Shown here piece by piece: positions 17,829 to 28,140 of a stretch of 64,000 bases of DNA. Numbering within the stretch: position 1 is the first letter of the stretch; every line of letters starts with the position of its first letter. The position numbers and the translations under genes are program-made. The notes under the pieces are model-generated. The model worked only from the letters and a program-made list of their open reading frames with translations. It was not told the origin of the DNA and did not search any database. The DNA is from an uncultured Granulosicoccaceae bacterium (GTDB lineage: Bacteria > Pseudomonadota > Gammaproteobacteria > Granulosicoccales > Granulosicoccaceae), in contig CALAJN010000005.1 of the NCBI GenBank assembly GCA_937922675.1, positions 1-64,000 on the forward strand. The letters are read 5' to 3'.

Positions 17829-20429
17829 ATGTCTGCCAACCATCCCGCCTCGGGCTCAGACCCGAAAGACGATAGTGCCGGTCGCTTCGACGAAACCCTG
17901 ACGGCCAGCGGTACGCCACGTCCCGGCTGGTCCTTCGTGCTCGATCGCCTCGACGCTCTGGGTGAACAAGGTCTTGCCTCGCGTCGTGCGGAAGTCGCCC
18001 GACAGCTGCGCGCCAACGGCATCGGGTTCAACACGCCAGTACCCGCGATGTCGCAAGGCTCGGACCCCGAAGATCGCAAGGCACGTCCCTGGCCGTTGGA
18101 TGTTGTACCGATGGTGATCGAGTCAGAGGATTGGGCCGTGCTGGAAGCAGGACTCAAGCAGCGACATCGTCTGATGGAAGCCTTGCTCGCCGATATCTAC
18201 GGCGAGCAAGGCTTGCTGGCCGAGCGTCTCCTGCCCCCGGCACTTGTGTACTCGCACCCGGGGTATCTGCGCGACGCAGTCGGCGTTGCCGCCTGCCAGC
18301 AATTGCCCTTGTATGGCATGGATGTATCGCGTGCACCATCGGGCGCCTGGTATGTCGCCGACGATCTGGCCGAATTCCCGGAGGGTCTAGGTTACACGCT
18401 TGAGAATCGCCTCGTGCTCTCTCGAGCCTTGCCTCAGCTGTTTCGCGAAGGACGTGTGCGGCGGCTTGCCGGGTACTTTCGAGCGCTGCAAACACTGGTG
18501 ATAGACAGCATTGATCGCGATTCGCGTTGCGTGCTGCTTGGACGCGGCGCGGATGATCCGCATCACTTCGAGCTCGCCTGGTTGTCCAAGTATCTTGGTT
18601 ACACACTCGTTGAACTGGGGGATCTGACGGTGCGCGGCAATCGCGTGTTTCTGCGAACCGTATCCGGCTTGCAGCGGGTGCACGTCATGTTGCGCTTTGT
18701 GCCGGACTCAGCCGTTGATCCGCTGACCAGTGAAGATCATGGCGGGGCGGGACTGCCAGGACTGATGCGCGCGGTTGCCGAAGGTACGGTACGACTGATC
18801 AATCCTCCAGGTGGTGCCGTACTCGGCAACCCCGCTCTCAATGTGTACCTGCCTGAGCTGTGCAAACACCTGCTCGGCGAAACCCTGTCGCTCACGGGCG
18901 CCCCGACCTACTGGCTCGGTGATGCGAGTCAACGCGAGCATGTCAGCGAGCGTGTCAACGAGCTGTTGATCAGGGATGTCAGAACTCACGGAGCACTGAT
19001 TGATCCTGAACTACTCGATCAAGCCGCACACACACACTTGCTGCAACTCATGCACGCGGAGCCAGAGCGCTTTGTCGCTCAGGAACGTGTTGATCGTTCA
19101 GTTGTGCCGGTTCGCGATGCTGATGGCGTACGTCAACGTCAGCTGACGCTGAGGCTGCATGCGGTAAGGAAGTCGAGTGACGCTGACTCGTCCGAGACCT
19201 CTGTGGTCATGGCGGGAGGGCTCGGGTTGCTGGATAACGATCGCGGTGGCCGACGACAGCACTTTGATCAGTTGGACGGTAGCAAGGACGTCTGGGTGCT
19301 ATCGGATAAACCCGTGGGATACGACACCCTGTTCTCGAAAGGCGACTCGGAGGCAGACTTTGCGCTGGTCGCAGGTGAGCTGCCAAGTCGTGTTGCCGAA
19401 AACCTGTTCTGGCTCGGTCGCAATGCTGAACGCGTGGAGTTCACCGCACGGCTGCTTCGAAGCATCATCCTCGAGATCCAGGAGGAGGACAGCCCGGAAG
19501 CCAACCAGGAACCCTCGACCACGCTTGTCGCGCTGCTCAGAGCAACAACTGCCGCTACCGGCGCGCTACCGGGATTTACCGGGCGCGGCTCAGCGCAACG
19601 TCTGCGCCGCCCGGATCGCGAGCTGCAGGCTTTGTTCAGCAATGCCGATCATGTCGGGTCGCTTGCCAACGCGCTACGCCAGCTCGACTTCAGCGCAGGC
19701 GCTGTGCGCGAGCGCATATCGCCCGATCAACTTCTGGTACTCAATGACCTGTCAGCCGTCGGGCAGGAGCTTGAACAAATGCGCTTTGGAGCCGCTCGAG
19801 ACCCGGCTGTTCTGGAAGCGAGAGCCTCATTACTGCAGACGGTGCTCGGTCGTGTAGCTGCACTGACTGGATTGATGCACGAAAACCTCACCAACGGTGA
19901 AGGTTGGCATTTCATGATGCTGGGTCGTCGCGTCGCGCGTGCAGGGCTCGGTGCTCGTACGCTCAGTCGCTTGCTCGAAAAGGACCTGCATGATAGTCAG
20001 GTGCTTGAAGCAACCTTGCAATTGTTTGACAGCGTGATGACGTATCGCTCGCGCTATCGCACCCGCGTCGAGCCACATTTCACGGTCTTTCTATTGGTAC
20101 TGGATGAAGCCAACCCACGCTCGCTGGCTTTCCAGTTCCAACGGATAGACGAGTTTGTCGGCAAGCTGCCCGGTAACGGTGGCGCCCACCGTCCCAACAA
20201 TGCCTTGTCACGGCTGGCGGCAGCGGGACTCAGCCGTGTGCGACTTGCCGAGGCGTCGGCCCTGATACATACCAACCGCCCGCAACGACAGAGCCTGGGC
20301 ACGTTTCTCGAGATTCTTGAAAAACTGCCTGATGAGTTGGCCCTTGAGCTCTCTGCTCGCTATTTCACACACGTGGACACAAGGAGCGACTTTGGCGTTG
20401 GCAGTGTGACCCCACTGGATACACCATGA
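17829..20429 (+). CDS. circularly permuted ATP-grasp / Alpha-E fusion protein, divergent paralogue
   Basis: An 866-residue cytosolic protein. Residues about 80-500 correspond to the circularly permuted type 2 ATP-grasp domain (older DUF404/DUF407), and residues about 519-850 to the Alpha-E helical domain (DUF403; [20 protein letters not shown]). Compared with the paralogue at 21360, several presumed ATP-site positions are lost. The lysine motif VVKP plus ESGGYG becomes [13 protein letters not shown] (379-391), RIDVLYRR becomes RVHVMLRF (283-290), and LEDNLR becomes VADDLAE (176-182). Catalysis by this copy is doubtful; it may act as a partner subunit. Its stop overlaps the transglutaminase start by 4 bases (ATGA). 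Confidence 0.85.
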   Translation: MSANHPASGSDPKDDSAGRFDETLTASGTPRPGWSFVLDRLDALGEQGLASRRAEVARQLRANGIGFNTPVPAMSQGSDPEDRKARPWPLDVVPMVIESEDWAVLEAGLKQRHRLMEALLADIYGEQGLLAERLLPPALVYSHPGYLRDAVGVAACQQLPLYGMDVSRAPSGAWYVADDLAEFPEGLGYTLENRLVLSRALPQLFREGRVRRLAGYFRALQTLVIDSIDRDSRCVLLGRGADDPHHFELAWLSKYLGYTLVELGDLTVRGNRVFLRTVSGLQRVHVMLRFVPDSAVDPLTSEDHGGAGLPGLMRAVAEGTVRLINPPGGAVLGNPALNVYLPELCKHLLGETLSLTGAPTYWLGDASQREHVSERVNELLIRDVRTHGALIDPELLDQAAHTHLLQLMHAEPERFVAQERVDRSVVPVRDADGVRQRQLTLRLHAVRKSSDADSSETSVVMAGGLGLLDNDRGGRRQHFDQLDGSKDVWVLSDKPVGYDTLFSKGDSEADFALVAGELPSRVAENLFWLGRNAERVEFTARLLRSIILEIQEEDSPEANQEPSTTLVALLRATTAATGALPGFTGRGSAQRLRRPDRELQALFSNADHVGSLANALRQLDFSAGAVRERISPDQLLVLNDLSAVGQELEQMRFGAARDPAVLEARASLLQTVLGRVAALTGLMHENLTNGEGWHFMMLGRRVARAGLGARTLSRLLEKDLHDSQVLEATLQLFDSVMTYRSRYRTRVEPHFTVFLLVLDEANPRSLAFQFQRIDEFVGKLPGNGGAHRPNNALSRLAAAGLSRVRLAEASALIHTNRPQRQSLGTFLEILEKLPDELALELSARYFTHVDTRSDFGVGSVTPLDTP

Positions 20430-21343
20430 GGCTCAAGGTCAGCCACAGCACGCGCGTTGCCTATGCAGAGCCGGTGAGCCATGCAGTGAGCCGACTTTGC
20501 CTTCAGCCACGCAACACCTTGCAGCAGCATGTTGTCGCACATCACCTGACCCTGTACCCCGAGCCGGATGCGGTGGTACGCGCCGAGGATCGTTACGGCA
20601 ATGCGATTGTTCAATATGATCTTGCCGTACCTCATGAGCAGGCGGAGACCAGATCAACGTCTCTGATTGAAACCTACCCTGCACCGCCGCTTCCGCAGGA
20701 CCTTTCGCTCGATGAACTGCACAAGCAGATCCAGCAATCGACGGGTCACGGGATGCTGCTCGCAGAGGATTTTTTGCTGCGCTCGGTGTATGTGCCCACC
20801 GGCATCGATACATCGGCATTGATAGCAGAATTAGGGCTTTCGCCACCAGCGAGTCAAGGTGTGATAGCGCTCGCGCAGCAACTCACTCATCACATTTTTA
20901 CCGCCTTCGAGTATGACCCTGGTTATTCAAATATTGCCACGCCGCTGGCTGATGTCATGCAAGCCCGACGTGGCGTATGTCAGGACTTTGCGCACGCAGC
21001 GATTGCCGTGTGTCGTGATCTTGGGATACCTGCTCGCTATGTCAGCGGCTACCTCGAAACAGTCCCACCACCCGGAGTCGAAAAGCTCAAGGGTGCCGAT
21101 GCCTCGCATGCCTGGTTCTCTGTTTATGCAGGTACGGCTGGCTGGTTCGATTTTGACCCCACCAACAACAAACGCCCCGATGAGCAATACGTGACGACCG
21201 CCTGGGGACGGGACTATCGCGACGTCGCGCCGATACAGGGTGTGGTGTATGGCGGCGGCAGTCAAGCTCTGCAGGTGGCTGTCGATGTCGATCGTGCGCC
21301 CGTACCCGGCAATAGCCCAGGCGTTCGGGAGCTCTTTCCTTGA
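20426..21343 (+). CDS. transglutaminase-like cysteine peptidase/amidase with bacterial transglutaminase N-domain
   Basis: A 305-residue protein with no signal peptide. The N-terminal third is the beta-rich bacterial transglutaminase N-domain (VSHSTRVAYAEPVSHAVSRL). The core has the Cys-His-Asp triad: Cys185 in RRGVCQDFAH, His228 in DASHAWFSVY, and Asp244 in WFDFDPTNN. Such proteins hydrolyse or transfer amide bonds. The gene starts within the stop of the ATP-grasp paralogue and is followed by the second one 17 bases on, so all are probably made together. The physiological substrate of this conserved gene neighbourhood is, to my knowledge, not established. Confidence 0.88.
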   Translation: MRLKVSHSTRVAYAEPVSHAVSRLCLQPRNTLQQHVVAHHLTLYPEPDAVVRAEDRYGNAIVQYDLAVPHEQAETRSTSLIETYPAPPLPQDLSLDELHKQIQQSTGHGMLLAEDFLLRSVYVPTGIDTSALIAELGLSPPASQGVIALAQQLTHHIFTAFEYDPGYSNIATPLADVMQARRGVCQDFAHAAIAVCRDLGIPARYVSGYLETVPPPGVEKLKGADASHAWFSVYAGTAGWFDFDPTNNKRPDEQYVTTAWGRDYRDVAPIQGVVYGGGSQALQVAVDVDRAPVPGNSPGVRELFP

Positions 21344-21359
21344 TCAGTATCGCACCGCT

Positions 21360-23876
21360 ATGAAAGATTATACAAGCCCGGCACTTGATGAGCTCTTTGG
21401 CGAAGATGGCCAGGCGCGACCAGCGGCTGCCGAATTGATCAAGTTCATGAGCGAACTCGGTGCCAGTGGCCGGGCCGAACGACGCGAAGAGGCCGAGCGT
21501 GCCATCAGGCAGATGGGGATCACGTTCACGGTCTACTCCAGTGAGGGCAATATCGATCGCGAGTGGCCCTTCGATATCATTCCCCGCATCATTGATGCGC
21601 GCGAATGGCGTGGCGTTGAACGCGGACTCAAGCAACGCCTCAAGGCCTTGAACCTGTTCATCGATGATCTTTATCACAAACGCGAGATCATCAATGACGG
21701 CGTTGTACCGTCAGACATCATCGACACATCCGCTCACTATCTCGATGCCTGTCGCGGTGTCTGTCCTCCACATGCGGTGTGGGCGCATATCTGTGGCTCG
21801 GATCTCGTGCGTGACAAGGACGGCACACTACGCGCACTTGAAGACAACTTGCGTGTGCCTTCCGGAGTCTCCTACATGCTGGAGAACCGCGAGGTCATGA
21901 AGCGCACCTTGCCTGAGGTGTTTGGTGCCTGTCATGTAAGGCCGGTTGACAACTACCCTGGCATGTTGCAACGCATGTTGCGCTCATTGAGCCAGGAGAG
22001 TGAACCGGTACTCGCAGTGCTCACGCCGGGCATCTACAACAGTGCCTATTTTGAGCACGTATACCTTGCGCAGCAGATCGGTGCAGAGCTGGTCGAGGGT
22101 CGCGATCTTGTGGTCACCGACGACGATGAGCTCTGCGTACGCAATGTCAACGGACTGCAACGTATCGATGTGCTCTACCGCCGCGTCGATGATGCGTTCA
22201 TCGATCCCGAGGTCTTCATCGAGGATTCCATGCTCGGTGTGCGCGGCCTGATGCGCGCCTGGAAGGCAGGTCGTGTGGCCATCGCCAATGCGCCGGGAGC
22301 TGGCGTAGCAGACGACAAGGTTGTCTACTCCTTCGTACCCGAGATCATCAAGTACTACCTCAACGAGGAACCCGTACTCGGCAACGTCGACACTTATCGT
22401 TGCGCAGAACCCGATCACCGCGAATACGTGCTGAAGCATCTGGATGAACTGGTGGTCAAGCCTGCCAATGAATCCGGTGGTTATGGTTTGCTCATCGGCC
22501 CACACGCCACTCCCGAGGAGCGCGCCGCGACAGCCCGCGCCATCGAGGCTGAACCGCGCAACTGGATCGCGCAACCCACGCTGGCAATCTCCACAGCCCC
22601 TACCCTGACCGATTCGGGTGTTGCTGCCAGGCATGTGGATCTACGCCCCTTCGTGTTGCAGGGTGAGGCGCTGGCTGTGTCAACGGGTGGGCTGACGCGT
22701 GTTGCCCTGCGCGAGGGCTCTCTGGTGGTCAACTCCTCCCAGGGAGGTGGTAGCAAAGACACCTGGATCGTGGATCTGGATGACGGCGCGGAGGGTGACT
22801 CTCTGGATCGTGAGCCCGACAGTGTTCCCGCCTCGCGTGCGCCTGCAAGTGGCAGTGAACGGCCCGCCTTTGTGCGATCTGCGTCAGTGTCGCGGCTGCT
22901 CGCCCGCAATGCAGAAAACCTGTACTGGCTCGGTCGCTATCTGGAACGTGCTGAATGCACCGCACGACTCATCGATACGCACGCAAGCCTGATGATGGAT
23001 GTCGGTTATGACCGACGTGGTATCGGATGGTCATCCCTGATCACGATCACCGGTTGCGAGGAAGCCTTTGAAAAGACCGGCGCTGTCAACAATGAAGCGG
23101 GTATCTGCCATTTCCTCATTGCTGAGACCGAAAACCCGGGCTCGCTCTTGAACATAGCCGTCGCCATGCACGAAAACCTGCGCAGCACGCGTGAGTTCTT
23201 GCCAAGCAGCGTGTACGAGTCCTTCAGCGCCTTGTGTCGCAGTATGCGTGCCGGTGCACCACAGGCGTCACACGCCCCTCAGCGAACGCGTTTTCTTGCC
23301 GATGTCGAGCAAGGCCTTTTGGCCCTTGCAGGCTCCATCGATGGCAGCCTGAGTCGCGGGACCGGCTGGTTGGTCATGCGTATGGGGGTGCATCTCGAGC
23401 GCGCAGACATGACCTCACGGGTGCTCGATGTTCGTTCCCAGATGCTCATCGATAGCGGAGAACATCTTGCACAGCCCATCACCGAACGTGAGTGGATATC
23501 GGTGCTGTCCTCGCTACGGGCGCTGCGCATGTATCGCTTGCACGTGAGTCGCCCGATCGATGGCGCAGAAGTCCTGAGCTATCTGCTCGATGACCCGGAC
23601 CTGCCCCGCGCGTGGCGATATTGCGTGGACAGGCTCAGAGCCTGTGTGCGACAGCTGGGACGCAGCGATGTGCCGAACGTCGCTCTGGAGGCCTTGATGC
23701 AGAAAATCGACTCTGCCGACCTTGTGTCGCTGGCCGACGACCGCGTCGCGTTACACGCCTTTATCGACGATCTGCAGCTGGGTTTGTACGCCGTTGGAGA
23801 TGCCATCACCAAAACCTACTTTCCCCCACCACAAGCACTCACCGAAACGGAGAGCGGCGAGAGCCGCGACGCATGA
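21360..23876 (+). CDS. circularly permuted ATP-grasp / Alpha-E fusion protein, canonical paralogue
   Basis: An 838-residue protein with start ATG at 21360; the frame is open upstream inside the transglutaminase gene. Residues about 1-475 form the circularly permuted ATP-grasp domain with a complete motif set: ALEDNLRVPSG (159-169), LTPGIYNSAYFEH (221-233), GLQRIDVLYRR (265-275), VVKP with Lys367, ESGGYGLLIGP (371-381), and HVDLRPFV (425-432). The Alpha-E domain (NAENLYWLGRYLERAECTA) follows from about 512. ATP-grasp enzymes of this type are predicted peptide or amide ligases. The stop overlaps the next start (ATGA at 23873). In many genomes the two domains are separate genes; here they are fused. 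Confidence 0.9.
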   Translation: MKDYTSPALDELFGEDGQARPAAAELIKFMSELGASGRAERREEAERAIRQMGITFTVYSSEGNIDREWPFDIIPRIIDAREWRGVERGLKQRLKALNLFIDDLYHKREIINDGVVPSDIIDTSAHYLDACRGVCPPHAVWAHICGSDLVRDKDGTLRALEDNLRVPSGVSYMLENREVMKRTLPEVFGACHVRPVDNYPGMLQRMLRSLSQESEPVLAVLTPGIYNSAYFEHVYLAQQIGAELVEGRDLVVTDDDELCVRNVNGLQRIDVLYRRVDDAFIDPEVFIEDSMLGVRGLMRAWKAGRVAIANAPGAGVADDKVVYSFVPEIIKYYLNEEPVLGNVDTYRCAEPDHREYVLKHLDELVVKPANESGGYGLLIGPHATPEERAATARAIEAEPRNWIAQPTLAISTAPTLTDSGVAARHVDLRPFVLQGEALAVSTGGLTRVALREGSLVVNSSQGGGSKDTWIVDLDDGAEGDSLDREPDSVPASRAPASGSERPAFVRSASVSRLLARNAENLYWLGRYLERAECTARLIDTHASLMMDVGYDRRGIGWSSLITITGCEEAFEKTGAVNNEAGICHFLIAETENPGSLLNIAVAMHENLRSTREFLPSSVYESFSALCRSMRAGAPQASHAPQRTRFLADVEQGLLALAGSIDGSLSRGTGWLVMRMGVHLERADMTSRVLDVRSQMLIDSGEHLAQPITEREWISVLSSLRALRMYRLHVSRPIDGAEVLSYLLDDPDLPRAWRYCVDRLRACVRQLGRSDVPNVALEALMQKIDSADLVSLADDRVALHAFIDDLQLGLYAVGDAITKTYFPPPQALTETESGESRDA

Positions 23877-26800
23877 GTATTCGAGTTGCACTGGATCACG
23901 TCACCCGATATCAATACGACGAACCTGTCACTCTTGGTCCACATGTGATCAGGCTGCGTCCGGCACCGCACACGCGAACACCCATAATCAGCTACTCGCT
24001 GGACATAAAACCTGCCGGTCACTTCATCAACTGGCAGCAAGATCCGTTTGGGAACTGGCTGGCTCGCCTGATCTTTCCTGAACCCGTTACCGAGCTGTCG
24101 GTAGCCGTGGATCTGGTGTGCGAGCTGACTGTCATCAATCCCTTTGACTTTTTTGTCGAGGACTACGCCGAGAACTTCCCGTTCACGTATTCAGCCGACC
24201 TGCAACGCGAGCTTGCGCCCTACCTCGATGTCGAGCCTGCCGGTCCACGGCTTGCGGCGTGGCTGGATGAACACAGACCGGTTAACCAGAACATCAACGA
24301 TGCCCTGGTTGCGATCAATCAGGCTGTGCAAAACGATATTGACTACCGTGTGCGCCTGGAGCCTGGTGTGCAAACCAGCGAAGACACGTTGAGCCTTGCC
24401 AGTGGCTCATGTCGTGATTCGGGCTGGTTGCTGGTGGAGATCATGCGTCACTACGGGCTGGCCGCACGCTTTGTATCCGGTTATCTGGTGCAGCTGGTGC
24501 CGGACATCAAGGCAGTTGATGGGCCTGCAGGTCCCGCAGCCGATTTTACCGACCTGCACGCCTGGACCGAGGTCTACCTGCCGGGCGCCGGATGGGTGGG
24601 CCTGGACCCGACATCCGGCTTGTTTGCGGGTGAGGGGCACATACCGCTTGCCTGCACACCACTGCCCTCGAGTGCTGCACCGATCAGCGGGGCTGCCAGT
24701 GCACCGGCGACACAGTTTGATTTTCACAATCGGGTATCGCGATTCCAGGAACGCCCGCGCGTCACCCAGCCCTACACCGATGCCACCTGGCAGCAAGTCC
24801 TGGCACTTGGAGAATCGGTTGACCGCCGTCTGGATTCTGCAGGTCTGACCCTGACCATGGGTGGTGAGCCTACCTTTGTCTCAAGTGAGGACTTTGAAGC
24901 GCCCGAATGGAACGAGGCAGCCCTTGGCGAGCACAAACTCGAGCGAGCGACTGCCCTGCATTCAGAGTTGTTGAAGGCCTTTGCACCGCATGGCGTGCCC
25001 ACCTTCGCGCAAGGCAAGTGGTACCCCGGTGAGCCCACGCCACGCTGGGCGCTGGTCTGTCACTGGCGCGATGATGAGCGTCCCTTGCTCAAGAATGCCG
25101 ACTCGATTGCCTTGCCGGGGGATGAGCTACCGCCGGCTGACGAGACCGATGCCATGCGCTTGATGGATGCTGTGATCGATACGCTGGGTGTTGCCGGCGA
25201 CGGTCGCAGAGCGCTGTACGAGGACCCGCTTCATGCGCTGCATCTGGAGAGCTTGTTGCCTGAAGCCGAGTCACTTGCCGAGCTGAACCTGGCGGACAGC
25301 CGATCACGTCGCAAGCTGGTCGCAACACTTGAGCGCGGCCTGGATCGGCCAGTCGGCTGGATGCTGCCACTGGAGTGCGATGCTGGTGTCTGGCAATCCG
25401 GTGTGTGGCCGCAGCGGCGCAGTGAAGTGTTTCTGGTGCCTGGCGACTCACCGGCCGGATTGCGACTGCCACTTGACTCACTGCCTGAGGACGAAAGCAG
25501 CGATGCCGAGGCGCGTGCCATGGAGGAGGACACCTTCGAGCCTGTGACAGCTCTGCCTGATATCGATGCCAAAGCCGCCTCGAAGGCCGACGTGGCCGAA
25601 GCTCTGACCCGTTCGACGCTCTGTATTGAATGCCGCGAGGATCGCCTGTACGCCTTTCTGCCGCCGCTGAGAAGCGCTGCAGCCTGGGTCGAGTTGGTAC
25701 AAGCGGTATCGCAAGCTGCTGCCAGTACAGGATTGCGCCCGGTTCTGGAGGGTTACGAGCCACCGCATGACATGCGTCTGCGTTCGTTTCGCATCACACC
25801 TGACCCCGGCGTGATCGAGGTCAATATCCATCCCAGCCGGACGTTTTCGGAGTTGGTCTCACGCACCGAGACCTTGTACGAGGCCGCGCGCAGATGCCAA
25901 TTGACCGCGGAGAAGTTCATGGTCGATGGTCGGCATACCGGAACAGGTGGCGGCAATCACGTCACCCTCGGTGGGCCGTCACCCGCACAGAGTCCCTTTT
26001 TGCAGCGCCCCGAACTGCTCGGCAGCTTGATCACCTATTGGCAGCATCACCCGAGTCTGTCCTATCTGTTTTCAGGGGTCTTTGTCGGGCCAACCAGTCA
26101 GGCTCCGCGTGTGGACGAGGCGCGTCTTGAGTCCTTGTTCGAGCTGGAACTCGCCCTGTCGCGTCTGCCTTCAGGTTCCGAGCAAAAGCCCTGGCTGGTT
26201 GATCGCCTGCTACGCAACCTGTTGATTGACCTGACCGGTAACACTCATCGCGCCGAAATTTGTATCGACAAGCTGTATTCGCCTGCTGGCCCGACCGGCA
26301 GGCTGGGTCTGGTCGAACTGCGCGCCTTCGAGATGGCGCCGCACGCTCGCATGGCGATTGTGCAAGCCTTGTTGGTACGCGCACTCATCGTACGTTTCGC
26401 TGAATCACCCTATTCAGCAGATCTTGTACGATGGGGGACAGAGTTGCATGATCGTTTCATGCTGCCTCACTACCTCGAGGCTGATCTGGCTGATATCGCA
26501 CGTGATCTGAAAGATCATGACCTGCCCCTGCCAGCAGAATGGTTCAACGCGTTTACAGAGTTTCGCTTCCCGGTCTATGGCACGCGTGTCGTCGATGGTG
26601 TGACCCTTGAGCTACGGGCTGCGATCGAGCCATGGCATGTGCTGGGTGAGGAGGCTTCGGCTGCGGGTATGGCGCGCTATGTTGACTCGTCCATGGAGCG
26701 TATACAAGTGAAGGTGACCGGCATGGTCGAAGGCCGACACGAAGTACATTGCAATGGAAGCCGCCTGCCCTTGCGCTCAACCGGTACCGCGGGTGAGTTT

Positions 26801-27205
26801 GTGGTCGGTGTGCGCTTTCGCGCCTGGCAACCACCTTTTTGCCTGCACCCTGATCTTCCCGTGGATGCGCCGCTGATCTTCGATATCGTTGATACCTGGA
26901 ACAACCGCAGCCTTGGGGGCTGCGCGTATCATGTTTCCGACCCCGGTGGACGCAGCTACGAGGAAGTGCCGGTCAATGCCAATGTGGCAGAAGCTCGAAG
27001 ACTGGCGCGCTTTGAAGAGGACAGGCATACCGTTGAGGCAGCGCGGATAGAAACGCCGGTCACAACCACAGGCGTGCGCTTTGAATCAACTGAACCTGTT
27101 GCAGTTGTCAGACAGGTTGAGGCACTGCACACCTCGGCAGAGTTTCCACATACCGCTGACCTTCGCAGGCATCGCTCGCAGCATGCAAATGCGACAACGC
27201 GTTGA
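23873..27205 (+). CDS. transglutaminase-like protein fused to DUF2126
   Basis: A 1110-residue protein. Residues 1-120 are the bacterial transglutaminase N-domain (VTRYQYDEPVTLGPHVIRLR). Residues about 150-260 form the core with Cys180 (SGSCRDSGW), His229 (DLHAWTEVY) and Asp245 (VGLDPTSG). From about 300 to the end lies DUF2126, with TMGGEPTFVS, WYPGEPTPRWA, GTGGGNHVTLGG and ELRAFEMAPHARM. The last 45 or so residues are less conserved in character. The long upstream frame (from 23612) is ignored because the ATG at 23873 matches the family start and overlaps the previous stop. Its 3' end overlaps ureD by 23 bases, which links this module to the urease operon. Confidence 0.9.
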   Translation: MSIRVALDHVTRYQYDEPVTLGPHVIRLRPAPHTRTPIISYSLDIKPAGHFINWQQDPFGNWLARLIFPEPVTELSVAVDLVCELTVINPFDFFVEDYAENFPFTYSADLQRELAPYLDVEPAGPRLAAWLDEHRPVNQNINDALVAINQAVQNDIDYRVRLEPGVQTSEDTLSLASGSCRDSGWLLVEIMRHYGLAARFVSGYLVQLVPDIKAVDGPAGPAADFTDLHAWTEVYLPGAGWVGLDPTSGLFAGEGHIPLACTPLPSSAAPISGAASAPATQFDFHNRVSRFQERPRVTQPYTDATWQQVLALGESVDRRLDSAGLTLTMGGEPTFVSSEDFEAPEWNEAALGEHKLERATALHSELLKAFAPHGVPTFAQGKWYPGEPTPRWALVCHWRDDERPLLKNADSIALPGDELPPADETDAMRLMDAVIDTLGVAGDGRRALYEDPLHALHLESLLPEAESLAELNLADSRSRRKLVATLERGLDRPVGWMLPLECDAGVWQSGVWPQRRSEVFLVPGDSPAGLRLPLDSLPEDESSDAEARAMEEDTFEPVTALPDIDAKAASKADVAEALTRSTLCIECREDRLYAFLPPLRSAAAWVELVQAVSQAAASTGLRPVLEGYEPPHDMRLRSFRITPDPGVIEVNIHPSRTFSELVSRTETLYEAARRCQLTAEKFMVDGRHTGTGGGNHVTLGGPSPAQSPFLQRPELLGSLITYWQHHPSLSYLFSGVFVGPTSQAPRVDEARLESLFELELALSRLPSGSEQKPWLVDRLLRNLLIDLTGNTHRAEICIDKLYSPAGPTGRLGLVELRAFEMAPHARMAIVQALLVRALIVRFAESPYSADLVRWGTELHDRFMLPHYLEADLADIARDLKDHDLPLPAEWFNAFTEFRFPVYGTRVVDGVTLELRAAIEPWHVLGEEASAAGMARYVDSSMERIQVKVTGMVEGRHEVHCNGSRLPLRSTGTAGEFVVGVRFRAWQPPFCLHPDLPVDAPLIFDIVDTWNNRSLGGCAYHVSDPGGRSYEEVPVNANVAEARRLARFEEDRHTVEAARIETPVTTTGVRFESTEPVAVVRQVEALHTSAEFPHTADLRRHRSQHANATTR

Positions 27206-28031
27206 CTCACAAGCGTTTGTCGGTGCGCGATACCGTAACGGTAAAAGTGTGCTGGCAGAGCTGGATCAACGTGGCGGCGCCAAGGTGCGTCTACCCGCCA
27301 CCGCTGTTGATGGGCTTGATGCGGTACTGATCAATACCGCTGGCGGGCTGACAGGGGGTGATCGGGTGCAATGGCGATGTCGCGCTCACGCCAGGGCACG
27401 ACTCCGGGTAAGCACTGCTGCCTCCGAAAAGGCCTATCGCAGTCATGGCCCTTCGGGTCAGCAACACGCGCTCCTTCAGGCCGAGTCCGGTGCGCACCTG
27501 AGTTGGCTGCCGCAGGAGACCATTGTCTTTGAAGGCGCATCACTGGAGCGCAGCTTGAGCGTTGAGCTGGCGGCGGATGCGAGCTGCCTCATTTGCGAGG
27601 CGCTGGTCTTCGGCCGACAGGCCATGGGTGAGCGTCTGAATGACGCTTGTATCAAAGACACCTGGCACATTCATCGTGACGGGAAGTTATTGCACAAGGA
27701 AGCGCTGCAGATCGATGCTTCTGTGGATCTATGTCCGTGCGGTAGTGTCGCGGCCTTCGGCCTGGGTAGCGAACTGGCTGCCATGGCTACGGTGCTGCTT
27801 TGCGATGCACGCGATTCGGCGTCGCTGGAGTTGCTCGCGGATCGCCTGCGAGCGATCGATACGGCTACAGGCACGCTTGCAGGCAAGGCCACAGTCGGCG
27901 TCAGCGTACTCCCGGGCAGGTTGCTGGTGCGGCTGCTCGCAGAAGACGGCTGGCAACTACGCCAGCTTTTGGTCCCCCTGTTGACTCAGCTTCAATCAGG
28001 AGATGACGTGCCGAGGGTGTGGCACGTTTGA
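27183..28031 (+). CDS. ureD: urease accessory protein UreD
   Basis: A 282-residue cytosolic chaperone that scaffolds nickel insertion into urease together with UreF and UreG. Visible family segments are NTAGGLTGGDRVQW near residue 50, TAASEKAYRSHG, LSWLPQETIVFEGASLER, LVFGRQAMGE, and the C-terminal SVLPGRLLVRLLAEDG. The frame is open from 27081, but the ATG at 27183 (or 27189) restores the normal N-terminus. It overlaps the DUF2126 gene by 23 bases, so the two are likely translationally linked. A hairpin follows its stop. Confidence 0.9.
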   Translation: MQMRQRVDSQAFVGARYRNGKSVLAELDQRGGAKVRLPATAVDGLDAVLINTAGGLTGGDRVQWRCRAHARARLRVSTAASEKAYRSHGPSGQQHALLQAESGAHLSWLPQETIVFEGASLERSLSVELAADASCLICEALVFGRQAMGERLNDACIKDTWHIHRDGKLLHKEALQIDASVDLCPCGSVAAFGLGSELAAMATVLLCDARDSASLELLADRLRAIDTATGTLAGKATVGVSVLPGRLLVRLLAEDGWQLRQLLVPLLTQLQSGDDVPRVWHV

Positions 28032-28037
28032 GTGCAT

Positions 28038-28056
28038 TCGCACCCTTTCGGTGCGA
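28038..28056 (+). other. intercistronic hairpin between ureD and ureA
   Basis: Arms TCGCACC (28038-28044) and GGTGCGA (28050-28056) pair perfectly around a 5-base loop. There is no T-run, so it is more likely an RNA-processing or stability element than a terminator. The 109-base gap also could hold a separate ureABC promoter, but I found no convincing one. Confidence 0.45.
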
Positions 28057-28140
28057 TCGTCTTGCGCAGGGGGCTTTGTCTCTGAATCGAGTTTGCGCGG
28101 TCTGATAATCTCGACAGGTTCGCCTTGATCTGAACTCATC

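Noticed and set aside
16717-17829. 370-codon plus-strand frame opposite glyA
   Set aside because: glyA is unmistakable on the other strand; the antisense product is repetitive in Arg/Gly/His with no family signature.
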